DNA of 64,000 nt, taken from Thermomicrobiales bacterium. GTDB taxonomy: Bacteria; Chloroflexota; Chloroflexia; Thermomicrobiales; UBA6265. A program made the position numbers and the translations under genes. Below, piece by piece: positions 18,437 to 26,992 of this stretch. Where the stretch lies: assembly GCA_030447415.1 (NCBI GenBank), contig JAUJOZ010000009.1:1-64000 (forward strand), given 5' to 3'. Position 1 is the first letter of the stretch; each line of letters opens with the position of its first letter. The notes under the pieces were generated by a model. The model was not told the DNA's origin, ran no database searches, and was given only the letters and a program-made list of their open reading frames with translations.

Positions 18437-19558
18437 GTGTCCGGTTCGCCTATCCCCGCCGGGACGGCCGGCACCATGCCCGGCATTGCCATCTATCCCG
18501 GCCAGCCGGGCAGCGTCCACGTCACCGAGCTCCCGCGTCCGCAGCCGAGGCCCAATGAGGCGGTGGTCCGGGTGCGCCGGGTCGGGGTCTGCGGCACCGA
18601 CCGGGAGCTGATCGAGGCGAAGCTCGGCGCTCCGCCCCCCGGCTCACGGGAGCTGGTGCTTGGGCACGAGGTACTCGGCATGGTCGAGGCGACCGGCCGC
18701 GAGGTACGCGCAGTCAAGGCTGGCGACCTGGTCGTCGCTACCGTCCGCCGCCCTGACGGTTGCCCTGCATGCCGGACCGGACAACCGGACATGTGCATCC
18801 AGCGGGCATACACCGAGCGCGGGATCCTTGGCGCCCACGGCTACATGGTCGAGCAGTTCACCGAACGGGAGCCGTTCCTCGTGCCGGTGCCCGCGTCCCT
18901 GGAAGGTGTCGGGGTGCTGGTTGAGCCGTTGAGCGTGGTTGAGAAAGCCATCCGCCACGCCGACCTGATCCAGGCTCGGCTCCGCTCCTGGGCGCCGACG
19001 ACCGCGCTCGTCCTCGGTGCCGGCCCGATCGGGCTGCTCGGCACGTTGCTGCTGCGGCTACGTGGAGTGGAGGTCGTCACGGTCGCCCGACGTCCAGCGC
19101 CGAACCCGGCCGCGGCGGTGGTCGAGGCCTGCGGCGCCCGCTACCACTCCGTGCGCGAGACGCCTCTCGCCGACGTGGCCGCTACCCTGCCCAACATTGA
19201 TCTGATCCTGGAGGCGACCGGGGTGAGCGCGCTGGTGGCCGACGGCATGACGCTGCTCGGCAACAACGGAGTCCTCGTCCTCCTCAGCGTCACGGGCGGC
19301 GAATCAGTCGCGCCTGTGCCGTTGGACGCGATTAACCGAGAGTTCGTATTCGGCAACAAGGTGATGGTCGGCAGCGTCAACGCCGGCCTGGAGGACTTCG
19401 CGGCGGGCGTCGAGCACCTCGCCGAGTTTGAACGCCGCTGGCCCGGCCTCACGAGCCAGGTCATTACCCACCGACTGCGCGGGTTTGACGAGGCGGAGCG
19501 AATCGCCGACGCGACGGACGACGGCATCAAGACGGTGGTCGAGTTCGCGGTGGACTGA
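18437..19558 (+). CDS. Zinc-type glucose 1-dehydrogenase-like oxidoreductase
   Basis: Medium-chain dehydrogenase of 373 residues from GTG 18437 (ATG 18476 is an alternative). The N-terminal catalytic domain has VGVCGTDRELIEAKLGAPPP with the zinc Cys and LVLGHEVLG with the His-Glu pair, the pattern of glucose 1-dehydrogenases of Sulfolobus/Thermoplasma type. The structural-zinc lobe has Cys at CPACRTG and C in DMCIQ. The Rossmann motif is VLGAGPIGLLG, and the C-terminal half keeps NKVMVGSVNAG and GIKTVVEFA. It would oxidise glucose or galactose with NAD(P), possibly feeding a non-phosphorylated Entner-Doudoroff route. Confidence 0.82.
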   Translation: MSGSPIPAGTAGTMPGIAIYPGQPGSVHVTELPRPQPRPNEAVVRVRRVGVCGTDRELIEAKLGAPPPGSRELVLGHEVLGMVEATGREVRAVKAGDLVVATVRRPDGCPACRTGQPDMCIQRAYTERGILGAHGYMVEQFTEREPFLVPVPASLEGVGVLVEPLSVVEKAIRHADLIQARLRSWAPTTALVLGAGPIGLLGTLLLRLRGVEVVTVARRPAPNPAAAVVEACGARYHSVRETPLADVAATLPNIDLILEATGVSALVADGMTLLGNNGVLVLLSVTGGESVAPVPLDAINREFVFGNKVMVGSVNAGLEDFAAGVEHLAEFERRWPGLTSQVITHRLRGFDEAERIADATDDGIKTVVEFAVD

Positions 19559-19747
19559 GGGCACCGAGCTAAGCGGTCAGAGGGAAGCACCAGGCCGCGT
19601 GCCAAAGCTCGGCGCGGGGAGCCCCTGGGCGTTGCTCCGCCGGTCGAGCAGGGCGGGCCATTCGCCTAACCGCGATTGGCGTCGCCGTGTGATGTGACAT
19701 GCCCTTCGGAGGAGTCTGATGGACGGTCCGATGACGAAGGAACAGCT

Positions 19748-19886
19748 CAGCCTGTTGAAAAAGTCGGGGATTGATCTCTATTGGTGCTCGAATCGGGTCC
19801 TAGGGCCTCGATCTACATGGATTCGGGCCTCCATCAGCCCCCTGGAAGGGTTCGGACGATCTAGGGGCGAGTTTTTCAACAGGCTG
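19748..19886. repeat. Left MITE-like element (139 bp)
   Basis: Terminal inverted repeats CAGCCTGTTGAAAAA at 19748 and its complement ending at 19886 enclose about 105 bases without a gene. Extending outward, GCT/AGC also pairs. After the repeat the left side continues GTCGG and the right side mirrors CTCGC, the two end types also seen in the partner element, which is in opposite orientation. The internal sequence is unrelated to the partner's. Confidence 0.85.
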
Positions 19887-19889
19887 AGC

Positions 19890-20205
19890 CCTTCTCTGGT
19901 CCTTCCCGTTAGTTTGGACCTATCGCTCTCGATCACCTCCGAGAAACGGGAACGGGCCGGCGAGGTTGCGTAGTGAAGACCCCGCTGTGCGTGGAATTCA
20001 CTGGCACCCTGGACGTGATCGGCGTGCGGGATGCTTGGTGAGAATGGTCCTACCCGAGCAGCAGACCAGCTGCTCGGGTAGGATTGACGCGATAACAGAG
20101 CTACGCAGGAAACCCGGGATGGTTTGCACGTTCCCGCATGATTCGACTGGAGCCGACCGGAGCGGGCGGGGATGGCGCTGCCGAGCGACGCCGGCTGGAA
20201 GGGGC
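19890..20205. other. Gene-free stretch inside the composite element
   Basis: About 315 bases between the left MITE and the stop of the DUF4389 gene. The only structure I see is the 14-bp hairpin at 20049-20082. Confidence 0.5.
20049..20082. terminator. Perfect 14-bp hairpin downstream of the DUF4389 gene
   Basis: CCTACCCGAGCAGC (20049-20062), a 6-nt loop AGACCA, and GCTGCTCGGGTAGG (20069-20082) form a perfect stem. It lies 124 bases after the DUF4389 stop on the minus strand. Neither side carries a T-tract, so termination is uncertain. It could equally be a recombination or protein-binding site of the mobile unit. Confidence 0.45.
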
Positions 20206-20835
20206 TCACGCGCTCAGGCGGAACGGCGGGTACTCGTCGGTGACGAGCGTCAGCGCGTAGCCGATCACCCGGTCGTTCCACCGGATCACGCCCTCGACGA
20301 AGCCGAACAGGCCCCGCGGGTACCGGCCGGTGAGGAGGATGGCGAACCACGCCCCGACCACCGCCGCGACCGCCGCGATGTTGAGGAAGAAGAGGACGAC
20401 GTAGTGGGGGATCGCCAGCAACCACTTCGCTAGCGGCAGCCAGCGGTTGAGGTCGCGCGCCGCGTCGGGGTAGGCGTAGTCGAGGCGGACCGCCTGCTGG
20501 TCGTCGGTGGAGGGGTAGCGGTCGTCCATCAGCGCCAGGTAGGCCACCACCCGGCTGCCGAAGCGCTGCAGCTCGAGGTTCCAGTCGAACCACCACCGCG
20601 GGTACTTTTGGCGGAAGACGATCATGAGGAGCGGACCGACGAACAGCACGCCACCGGCGCCGGCGGCGGCCGTCGTCCCGTCGCCGGAGTCCCAGAGCGT
20701 GGTCGCCCCGGAGACCGCGCCTAGGACGAGCAGGATCGGGATCGCCACGATGGGGCGGAACAGGGTCTTCGCCCGGTCGAGCGGGCGATCCGGATAATCG
20801 ACCGAGAACTGGACCGGATAGGCTCCGGCTTGCAT
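20206..20835 (-). CDS. DUF4389 membrane protein (element cargo)
   Basis: Membrane protein of 209 residues. It opens AGAYPVQFSVDYPDRPLDRAKT, then has hydrophobic segments at about 27-50, 58-75 and 145-175. The DUF4389 signature blocks are RQKYPRWWFDWNLELQRFGSR, YLALMDDRYPSTDD, WLLAIPHYVVLFFL and ILLTGRYPRGLFGFV near the C-terminus. The ATG at 20835 has GAGGAA just before it; an ATG four codons upstream is also in frame. The family is common in Actinobacteria and Chloroflexota and its function is unknown. It is one of two genes inside the inserted element and is transcribed towards its left end. Confidence 0.8.
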   Translation of the reverse strand: MQAGAYPVQFSVDYPDRPLDRAKTLFRPIVAIPILLVLGAVSGATTLWDSGDGTTAAAGAGGVLFVGPLLMIVFRQKYPRWWFDWNLELQRFGSRVVAYLALMDDRYPSTDDQQAVRLDYAYPDAARDLNRWLPLAKWLLAIPHYVVLFFLNIAAVAAVVGAWFAILLTGRYPRGLFGFVEGVIRWNDRVIGYALTLVTDEYPPFRLSA

Positions 20836-21272
20836 TGCTTCCTCCATCTGCCGCGCCGCTGACGCTTCATCGGCGGGCGAATTGCTTGGGCACGTTGGTC
20901 GGTGCCGCTCGACTGAGACCAGGATAGACGGCGCCCGCGTCGGAAGTGTGGCCGAGGGGTCACGGGAGTGTGCCGACCCCGACTGTCCTGGCCGCACCCC
21001 CATCAATCCCGGTCGCATCGCTCTACGAGGAACCACTCGCTCGTGTACTTGGGCCCGATGTCGTCCGCACAAATCCATCGAATTCGAGCGGAGCACGCCT
21101 CGCCATGACATGCTTGACACGTGTTTGCCGGTCGCTGTGGCAGAGGTGCGGCTCCCGTGACACCGGGGATCGGCCGTCCGGGCCGCGACATTGGTGCGCC
21201 TTGTGCGACAGTACCTGCCGACGGCCCCGGTTCGGCGCACGTCCGGCGGCTATCGGGGAGGATCGGGTGGGG
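20836..21272. other. Divergent region between the two cargo genes
   Basis: About 440 bases between divergent cargo genes, presumably with both promoters. The left arm of a long-range inverted repeat (near 21083-21118) lies here, including CTTGACAC. I see no gene. Confidence 0.45.
21095..21116 (+). repeat. Left arm of an inverted repeat around the BNR gene
   Basis: CGCCTCGCCATGACATGCTTGA at 21095-21116 reappears in opposite orientation at 22430-22450 as TCAAGCATGTCGTGGCGAGG, with one mismatch in the core and further weaker similarity outward (GAGCGGAGC). The pair brackets the BNR-repeat gene within the composite element. Confidence 0.6.
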
Positions 21273-22262
21273 ATGGACGTGTTTGTGGCGACCACCGGCC
21301 ACGGCGTGGCCGTGGCGTCGCGCGGCCCGGGCGGCGGCTGGTCCGTCGAGCGCGCCCTCGCGGGCCACGACGTGCGCTGCCTGGCCGCCGACCCGGTCCG
21401 GCGCGGCGTCGTCTTCGCGGGCACCCAGGGGACCGGCGTGCTGCGGTCGGCGGATGGCGGCCGGCGGTGGGAACCGGCGGGCCTCGACGGTCGGATCGTC
21501 AAGGCGCTCGCGGTGAGCCGAATCGAACCGGACACGCTCTACGCGGGGACGAAGCCGGCGCTCATCTTCGTCTCCCGGGACGGTGGCGCCAATTGGGAGG
21601 AGCTCAGCTCGTTCCGGCGGATCCCCTCCCGCCGGTTCTGGCGCTCCCCCGCGGAGCGGCCCTTCACGGCCTGCGCGCAGGCCATTGCGCTTTCGCCCAC
21701 CGACCCCAGCGTGGTCGTGGTCGGGATCGAGGCCGGGGCCACGGTGCGCAGCGCGGACGGCGGCCTGACGTGGAGCGGGCACCGGCGCGGGGCGTTGCGC
21801 GACTGCCACACCCTGGCCTTCCACGCGGTCAGCGGCGACTGGGTCTACGAGGCCGGCGGGACCGGCGGCGGCGCGGCCGTCAGCCGCGACGCCGGGCGGA
21901 CGTGGACGCCGCAGAGGGCCGGGCTCGACCGCCACTACGGGTGGGCCTGCGCTGCCGACCGCGCCCGCCCGGACGTGTGGTACGTCTCGGCGTCCCCAAG
22001 CGCCGGGAAGGCGCACGGCGAGGGCAGCGCCGGGGCCGGAATCTTCCGCTCGACCGACGGGGCGTGGCGGCGCCTGGAGGGCGGCTTGCCGGGGCCGCTG
22101 GACCACATGCCGTATGGCCTGCTGACCGACCCGGACGCGCCCGGCCGCGTCTGGGCCGGCCTCGCAAACGGCCAGGTGTGGCACGGCACGGACCACGGCG
22201 ACCGCTGGGAGCGGCTGCCGTTCGATCTCGGCGCGGTGCGGCCGGCGCTGCTCCGGCTCTGA
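21273..22262 (+). CDS. BNR/sialidase-like beta-propeller protein (element cargo)
   Basis: A 329-residue repeat protein without signal peptide. Asp-box or BNR-type motifs recur: RSADGGRRWEP, VSRDGGANWEE, RSADGGLTWSG, VSRDAGRTWTP, RSTDGAWRRLEG and GTDHGDRWERL, roughly one per 50 residues. This fits a six-bladed propeller as in the VPS10/YCF48/photosystem-II-stability-factor-like families. There are no sialidase catalytic residues that I can pick out, so it is more likely a binding or scaffold protein. Start ATG 21273 follows GGGGAGGATCGGGTGGGG. It is cargo of the inserted element and is bracketed by an inverted repeat. Confidence 0.78.
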   Translation: MDVFVATTGHGVAVASRGPGGGWSVERALAGHDVRCLAADPVRRGVVFAGTQGTGVLRSADGGRRWEPAGLDGRIVKALAVSRIEPDTLYAGTKPALIFVSRDGGANWEELSSFRRIPSRRFWRSPAERPFTACAQAIALSPTDPSVVVVGIEAGATVRSADGGLTWSGHRRGALRDCHTLAFHAVSGDWVYEAGGTGGGAAVSRDAGRTWTPQRAGLDRHYGWACAADRARPDVWYVSASPSAGKAHGEGSAGAGIFRSTDGAWRRLEGGLPGPLDHMPYGLLTDPDAPGRVWAGLANGQVWHGTDHGDRWERLPFDLGAVRPALLRL

Positions 22263-22569
22263 GGGCCCGCCCACGCCCTCCGCGCCATGCCGACGTGACC
22301 GCCCATCCACCCGTTCGGAAAGCGCGCGCGGAGGTGCGCGCCACATGGCTGGGCGCGCCCTGTGCTCGGCCCATCGGCGGCGGTGCGAAACGACATCATC
22401 CCTGCCAGGCGTGAGTGCACGCATGGTTCAAGCATGTCGTGGCGAGGTGTCGAGCGGAGCGGGGAACTCCAGTGCGCTAAGTGGTTCCAACATCCAATCG
22501 GGGCCGAAGCAGCTAAACTCGGTTGCCTGTGCCGTGAATGCGCCGCCAAACGAGCTCCCGATAACAGCC
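22263..22569. other. Gene-free right part of the composite element
   Basis: About 300 bases between the BNR gene stop and the right MITE. It contains the right arm of the inverted repeat (22430-22450). I see no gene or terminator. Confidence 0.5.
22430..22450 (-). repeat. Right arm of the inverted repeat around the BNR gene
   Basis: TCAAGCATGTCGTGGCGAGG here is the near-exact reverse complement of 21095-21116. The two arms are 1.3 kb apart and oppose each other. Confidence 0.6.
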
Positions 22570-22710
22570 CAGCCTGTTGAAAAACTCCCTGGACGGGCGC
22601 CGTGAAGCGTGATCCACCCTCTCCCGGCGGTCGGAATTGGGGCATATCGGTACCATTGGACACCTTCAGAGCCCGTTGATGGACACCGTTCCGACTTTTT
22701 CAACAGGCTG
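22570..22710. repeat. Right MITE-like element (141 bp)
   Basis: CAGCCTGTTGAAAAA at 22570 and its complement ending at 22710 enclose about 110 bases unrelated to the left copy except near the ends. Read in reverse it starts with the same GTCGG extension as the left element, so the two copies are inverted relative to one another. Its last base abuts the AGCT duplication in the DinB-like gene. Confidence 0.85.
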
Positions 22711-23189
22711 AGCTGCTTGCGCGGATCGGCGAGGAACGGACGCGGCTAGAGGCCCTGCTGGCCGAGGTCGGGTTGGAGCGGATGACCGAGCCGAACGTCG
22801 ACGGCTTTTGGTCGGTGAACGACGTCCTCGCCCACCTCACCTACTACGAGCGGCGGATGGCGGAGCGGCTCGAAGAACACCTCCGGGGGGAGCCACACGC
22901 GCCGACCGAGCGCGACGAGCTGGGCATCGAGGAGCGCAACGCGCTCGCCTACGAGGCGGCCCGTGATCAATCAGTAGCCGAGGTTCTCGCCGAATCGCGC
23001 CGCGTGTTCGACCGCTTGCTCGCGGCGGTGAGCGCCTTGTCAGAGGAGGAGGCGACCGAACCGGGTCGAGTGCCCCTGCCGGACGACGAGCCAGCCTCCG
23101 TAGCGGTGGCGGGCGAGTCGTACGAGCACTACCACGAGCATCTCCCGACCCTCCGAACCTGGATCGAGCACCGGGCCGGCTTACCCTAG

Positions 23190-23829
23190 GTCGGGAGTAG
23201 CCGGGCGACGGGAGTTGCACGCCGGCATCCCAGGCTGAACCTGCCCGCATCCCCCGGTCCTCCCCAAGGACATGATGTCCCTATCATCACCGCGCCGATG
23301 CGAACCTGGCCGGAAGCCCGTCGCCGAAGTGCGTAACCAGCCGGAGGACGTGTCCACCGTCGCATCGGCCGCTGTCCCGAAGCATGGGAGGCGCCGGCGT
23401 GCCCGTTGGCCCCAGGCACGGACGACCCAGGCACTCATGACCTACACGGCCCGAATCGTGCGAAGGGGCCGCGAACGAGCGCCTCGCCCGAACCGGTGCG
23501 GCATCATCGGCATTGTGAAGCGCGGGCGCAGGTGAAGCTGGAACCGCCGCGTGGCTCGACGCAGGATCGCCGAACTGCTAGAGAGACGCCAAAGGTTCCA
23601 CTCTTCTTCCCATCGTCGACCGCATGGACACGGTGCGAGCCGGAAGCGCCTCGCAAAGTCATGCTTGCCACCGGTCAGCTTTAGGGCTGGCCAGGCAACG
23701 GGCAGGTCCGCGACGGCATGGCGACCAACCAAGGGCAGATCAAGAAGCGGGAAGGCGCCGCGAACCGATATGAGCGACGATGCACGGCCGGTTCGAGCTG
23801 GCCACCACCTGAACAGCGGGAGGCTGGGG
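23190..23829. other. 640-base stretch without a recognisable gene
   Basis: Short frames are open on both strands but none has a ribosome site with a family-like product. I see no repeat, tRNA or strong terminator. It probably includes the promoter of the secreted protein that follows. Confidence 0.45.
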
Positions 23830-25512
23830 ATGGTCCGGACCGCGCGACATTCGTCGGCTCGTGTGGGTGTTCACGGTGCGCGAAGGCCGCAGGCATCGGC
23901 CGTCGGCGGTGGCGCGCAGCGCGGCTCGGCGCAGGCCCTCTCGCGGTTACTACGCCTCCTCGTGCTCACGACGGTGTTGACGGGCTCAGCGCCGATTCCG
24001 GTCGTCGCGCAGGACGACACGCCGGCGCCCCCGCCCCTGGAGAACGTTCCAGCAGACACCGACCGGGATGGCCTCGCCGACGGTGTCGACAACTGCCCGG
24101 CGGCGCCCAACGCGGACCAGGCCGACAGCGACGGCGATGCCGTCGGGGACGCGTGCGATCCAACGCCACGCGGTCCCGACACCGACGGAGACGGCGTCCC
24201 GGACGCCGCTGACAATTGCCCGACGACCGCAAACCCCGATCAGGTCGATGGCAACGCCGACGGGGCCGGGGACGCGTGCGTTCCGGTCGCCTCCCCAACC
24301 CCAGCCCCCACCCCGTCCCTAGCGCCGACCGCCACGCCGTCGCCGACACCGTCGCCCGCTCCATCACCCACACCGTCGGCCACGCCTCGCCCGACCCCAT
24401 CGCCCTCGCCCACTGCAAGCCCGACGCCGGAGCCCGTGCCCATCGTTTCGGGTGTCGCAGCCTGGGCACCGGGATCGTCCTTGGTGACGGTCGCGGTCCC
24501 AGCGGTGGTCGCCCGGATTGACGCGGGCAGCTCGCGGGAGGATGAATTGGCGGGGTGGAGCGACGACAGCGGTTTCTTCGGTGGCCGCGCCCAATCGGCC
24601 ACCGGGACGGTCGACATTGCGGGCACCGATGAGGATGCGCTCTACCGGACCGAGCGCCGCGCCCGGCGCAACCGGTTCCGCTACGAGATCCCGGTGCCGA
24701 CCGCCGGCCTCTACACCGTGCGCCTCCACTTCGCCGAGCTCCGGTGGGGCGCCCCCGGAGGAGGACCGGGTGGACCCGGGTGCCGCGTCTTCAGCGTCAA
24801 CGCCGAGGGCGGACCGGCCGAGCTCGTCGACTACGACATCAACGCCACGGTCGGTCCCTTGACCGCCGTAGTCGAGGAGTTCGCCGTTGAGGTAAGCGAT
24901 CTCGTCCTCAACCTTAACTTCCGGGCCCGGGTCGACCGTCCCACCGTCGCGGCGATCGAAGTGATCGGCCCCCCGGTTCTGGTCGCGGTCCCCGCCGCCA
25001 CCGCGGGTGGGGTGCCGGCCCCGGGATCGGGCTTCGCCATCGCCACCGACTGGATCGATATCCGTGGTGCGGCGGGCGCCGGTGCCGAGGTGATCGCCAA
25101 GCTGCCGGCCGGCGCGGCGGTGCTGCTCACCGGGATCGACGCGTATGGCTCCTACTACGTGTACTACGGCGGCGGGCTCGGCTGGGTCCCGGCCGCCACG
25201 CTAGCGCTGCCCGCCCTCCCGACCCCCGCCGGAGCGGCGGTCACCGACGAGGACATCGTCCGCATCATTACCCAAGCCGCCGACCGCTACGGCCAGCCGC
25301 GGGAGGACATGCTGCGGGTGGCGCGCTGCGAATCGTGGCTGGAACCGAACGCCGTCAATCCGGCTGGCTCCTACGGCCTCTTCCAGTTCGTCGCAACCAC
25401 CTGGGCGTCCACGCCATACGCTGCCTACAGCATCTTCGACCCGTGAGCCAGCGCCAACGCCGCCGCCTGGATGTGGTCCGTGGGCCGACGCGGTGAGTGG
25501 GTCTGCCAGTAA
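23830..25512 (+). CDS. Secreted protein: thrombospondin-3 repeats, malectin-like domain, SH3-like and lysozyme-like domain (in-frame TGA near the end)
   Basis: ATG 23830 follows GGGAGG. A Leu-rich signal segment (LLRLLVLTTVLTGSAP, about residues 37-53) ends near VVAQ. Next come two calcium-binding type-3 repeats (DTDRDGLADGVDNCP and DTDGDGVPDAADNCP), a Pro/Ser/Thr linker of about 50 residues, and a malectin-like carbohydrate-binding domain (RIDAGSS to EVIGPPVLV). An SH3-like part (DWIDIRGAAGAGAEVIAKLPAG...GWVPA) precedes a C-terminal soluble transglycosylase-like segment, CESWLEPNAVNPAGSYGLFQF. The frame stops at TGA 25444-25446. Reading on in frame gives ASANAAAWMWSVGRRGEWVCQ and TAA at 25510-25512, the normal end of such domains. 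The TGA is thus a nonsense change or a sequence error. Confidence 0.8.
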
Positions 25513-25725
25513 CGTAGACGCGAAGCGGGTCGGCGGGGAGGTGCCTGTCACTGACTCGCGCACTCCCTCGTCGGGAGCCCATCCCGTTCGGGAGGGTTCA
25601 CCGAGATCCGCTCCACCTAGACGACGGTCTGACAGGCCATGCCTCATCCGGGTCTGACCGGGTCGCCTGCCGTGGGCGCCGCCCGGTTGCGGGAAGGCCG
25701 ACGGCAGGGAGCGAGACCCGACTAT

Positions 25726-26937
25726 CTACCCGACCAACCGCGCCACGGCGCCGCAGAGCCGGTCAATTTCCTCGTCGGTCGTAAGGTAGTGGACGGAGGC
25801 GCGGACGAGGCCGAGGAGGCCACGAGCGTCCATGTCCCAACGCGTACTGGTGGGGGACGTCCACGAGACGTTGATCGCCTGCTCGCGCAGGGCAGCCTGC
25901 ACCGCGGGCGCTTCGATACCCTCCACGACGAACGTGACGATGCCGCCTTTGACCGCACCCAGGTCGTGAACGCTGACACCGGGGATCTCACCCAGGCGCC
26001 GGCGGAGGACATCGGCTTGGCGCTGAACGCGATGCCAAATGGCGTCGAGCCCGAGGTCGAGCGCATAGTCGATCGCTACCCCCATCCCCAACTTGCCGGC
26101 CACGAAGCTTTCCCAGTTCTCGTAGCGGCGGGCGCCAGGATGGATGGTGAAGCTGTCGGGGGCCGTCCATTCCGCCGCGCGGATGTCGAGGAAGGGCGGG
26201 GGCAGGCGCTCAATCAGCGGGCGGCGCACGTAGAGGAAACCGACGCCGCGCGGGCCGCGCAGAAACTTGCGGCTCGTCGCCGACAGGACGTCGCAGCCGA
26301 TGGCATCTACGTCGATCGGCATCTGGCCAATCGTCTGGCAGGCGTCGAGCAGATAGAGTGCGCCCGCGTCGCGGGCGAGGCGGCCGATCTCGGCCGCCGG
26401 CTGGACCAGCCCGCCGTTGGTCGGCATGTGCGACACGGCGACCACCTTGACGCGCTCGTCGAGCATGTCGGCCAGCGCGGCGACCGACAGCTGCCCATGC
26501 TCGTCGTTCGGCACGACCTCGACGCTGACCCCCCGCTCGACCATCTGCAGGAAGGCGATGGCGTTGCTGCCGTACTCCGAGACGGAGGTCAGGATGCGGT
26601 CCCCTGGGGCGAAGGGGATGGCGTAGAAGGCCATGTCCCACGCCCGGGTCGCGTTCTCGACGATGGCGATCTCGTCGGGTGCCGCGCCGAGCAACCGGGC
26701 GATTGCGGCGTAGATCCCGTCCAGCCGCGCCGCCGCGTCGTCCTCCGCCTCGTACCCGCCCGTCCGCGCTTCCCGCTCCAGATGATCGACGACGGCGTCA
26801 AGCACCGGCCGCGGCATCAGCGAGGCGCCGGCGTGGTTGAAGTGCGTTACCTCCGCGCACCCCGGCGTTTCCGCGCGCAAACGAACCACCTCAAGCGTGA
26901 GGTCGCGCACAGGCGCCTCGACGGGGATAACGGTCAC
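25726..26937 (-). CDS. Class V aminotransferase (cysteine desulfurase/epimerase-like)
   Basis: PLP enzyme of 403 residues from GTG 26937, preceded by AGGAG. Visible family blocks are THFNHAGASLMPRPV at the N-terminus, ENATRAWDMAFYAIPF, SHMPTNGGLVQPAAEI, YLLDACQTIGQMPIDV with the PLP Asp, and LSATSRKFLRGPRGVGFLYV with the Lys that binds PLP. The N-terminal FNHAGASL and the RGPRG motif resemble isopenicillin-N epimerase and selenocysteine-lyase-like members more than the housekeeping IscS/SufS. No catalytic Cys loop is apparent, so desulfurase activity is doubtful. The exact substrate is unknown. It has no partner gene nearby. Confidence 0.85.
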   Translation of the reverse strand: MTVIPVEAPVRDLTLEVVRLRAETPGCAEVTHFNHAGASLMPRPVLDAVVDHLEREARTGGYEAEDDAAARLDGIYAAIARLLGAAPDEIAIVENATRAWDMAFYAIPFAPGDRILTSVSEYGSNAIAFLQMVERGVSVEVVPNDEHGQLSVAALADMLDERVKVVAVSHMPTNGGLVQPAAEIGRLARDAGALYLLDACQTIGQMPIDVDAIGCDVLSATSRKFLRGPRGVGFLYVRRPLIERLPPPFLDIRAAEWTAPDSFTIHPGARRYENWESFVAGKLGMGVAIDYALDLGLDAIWHRVQRQADVLRRRLGEIPGVSVHDLGAVKGGIVTFVVEGIEAPAVQAALREQAINVSWTSPTSTRWDMDARGLLGLVRASVHYLTTDEEIDRLCGAVARLVG

Positions 26938-26992
26938 CAGGCGACTCCTCTCGGTTCCGAAACGCGCGACGTTGCGGCGCCCATTATCGCGT

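Larger units (their letters stand above)
19748..22710. mobile_element. Composite element, MITE-flanked, AGCT target duplication
   Basis: The segment begins CAGCCTGTTGAAAAA at 19748 and ends TTTTTCAACAGGCTG at 22710. AGCT lies directly outside both ends (19744-19747 and 22711-22714), a 4-bp target duplication, and its removal restores the interrupted DinB-like reading frame. Each end is itself a ~140-bp element with inverted termini. Inside are a DUF4389 gene (minus) and a BNR-repeat gene (plus), with no transposase. AGCC flanks both inner ends (19887-19890 and 22566-22569). The closest source of transposase in the window is the decayed IS relic near 37.4 kb, whose end is similar. I infer transposition in trans of a composite unit. 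Confidence 0.85.
19719..23189 (+). pseudogene. DinB/ClbS-like four-helix protein gene, split by a 2.96-kb insertion
   Basis: The 5' piece (19719-19747, preceded by GGAGGAG) reads MDGPMTKEQ and ends mid-codon at CT. The 3' piece (22715-23189) reads on as LLARIGEERTRLEALLAEVG and then VDGFWSVNDVLAHLTYYERRMAERL, typical of DinB/DUF1706-type four-helix proteins. Removing 19748-22714 (the element plus one AGCT copy) joins them exactly in frame: GAA-CAG-CTG-CTT. The restored protein would be 167 residues. In the present sequence the 3' part has an open frame back to a stop at 22677 inside the element and its first ATG is 22773, so at best a shortened protein lacking helix 1 is made. Relatives bind metal or hydrolyse small electrophiles; the role here is unknown. 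Confidence 0.85.
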
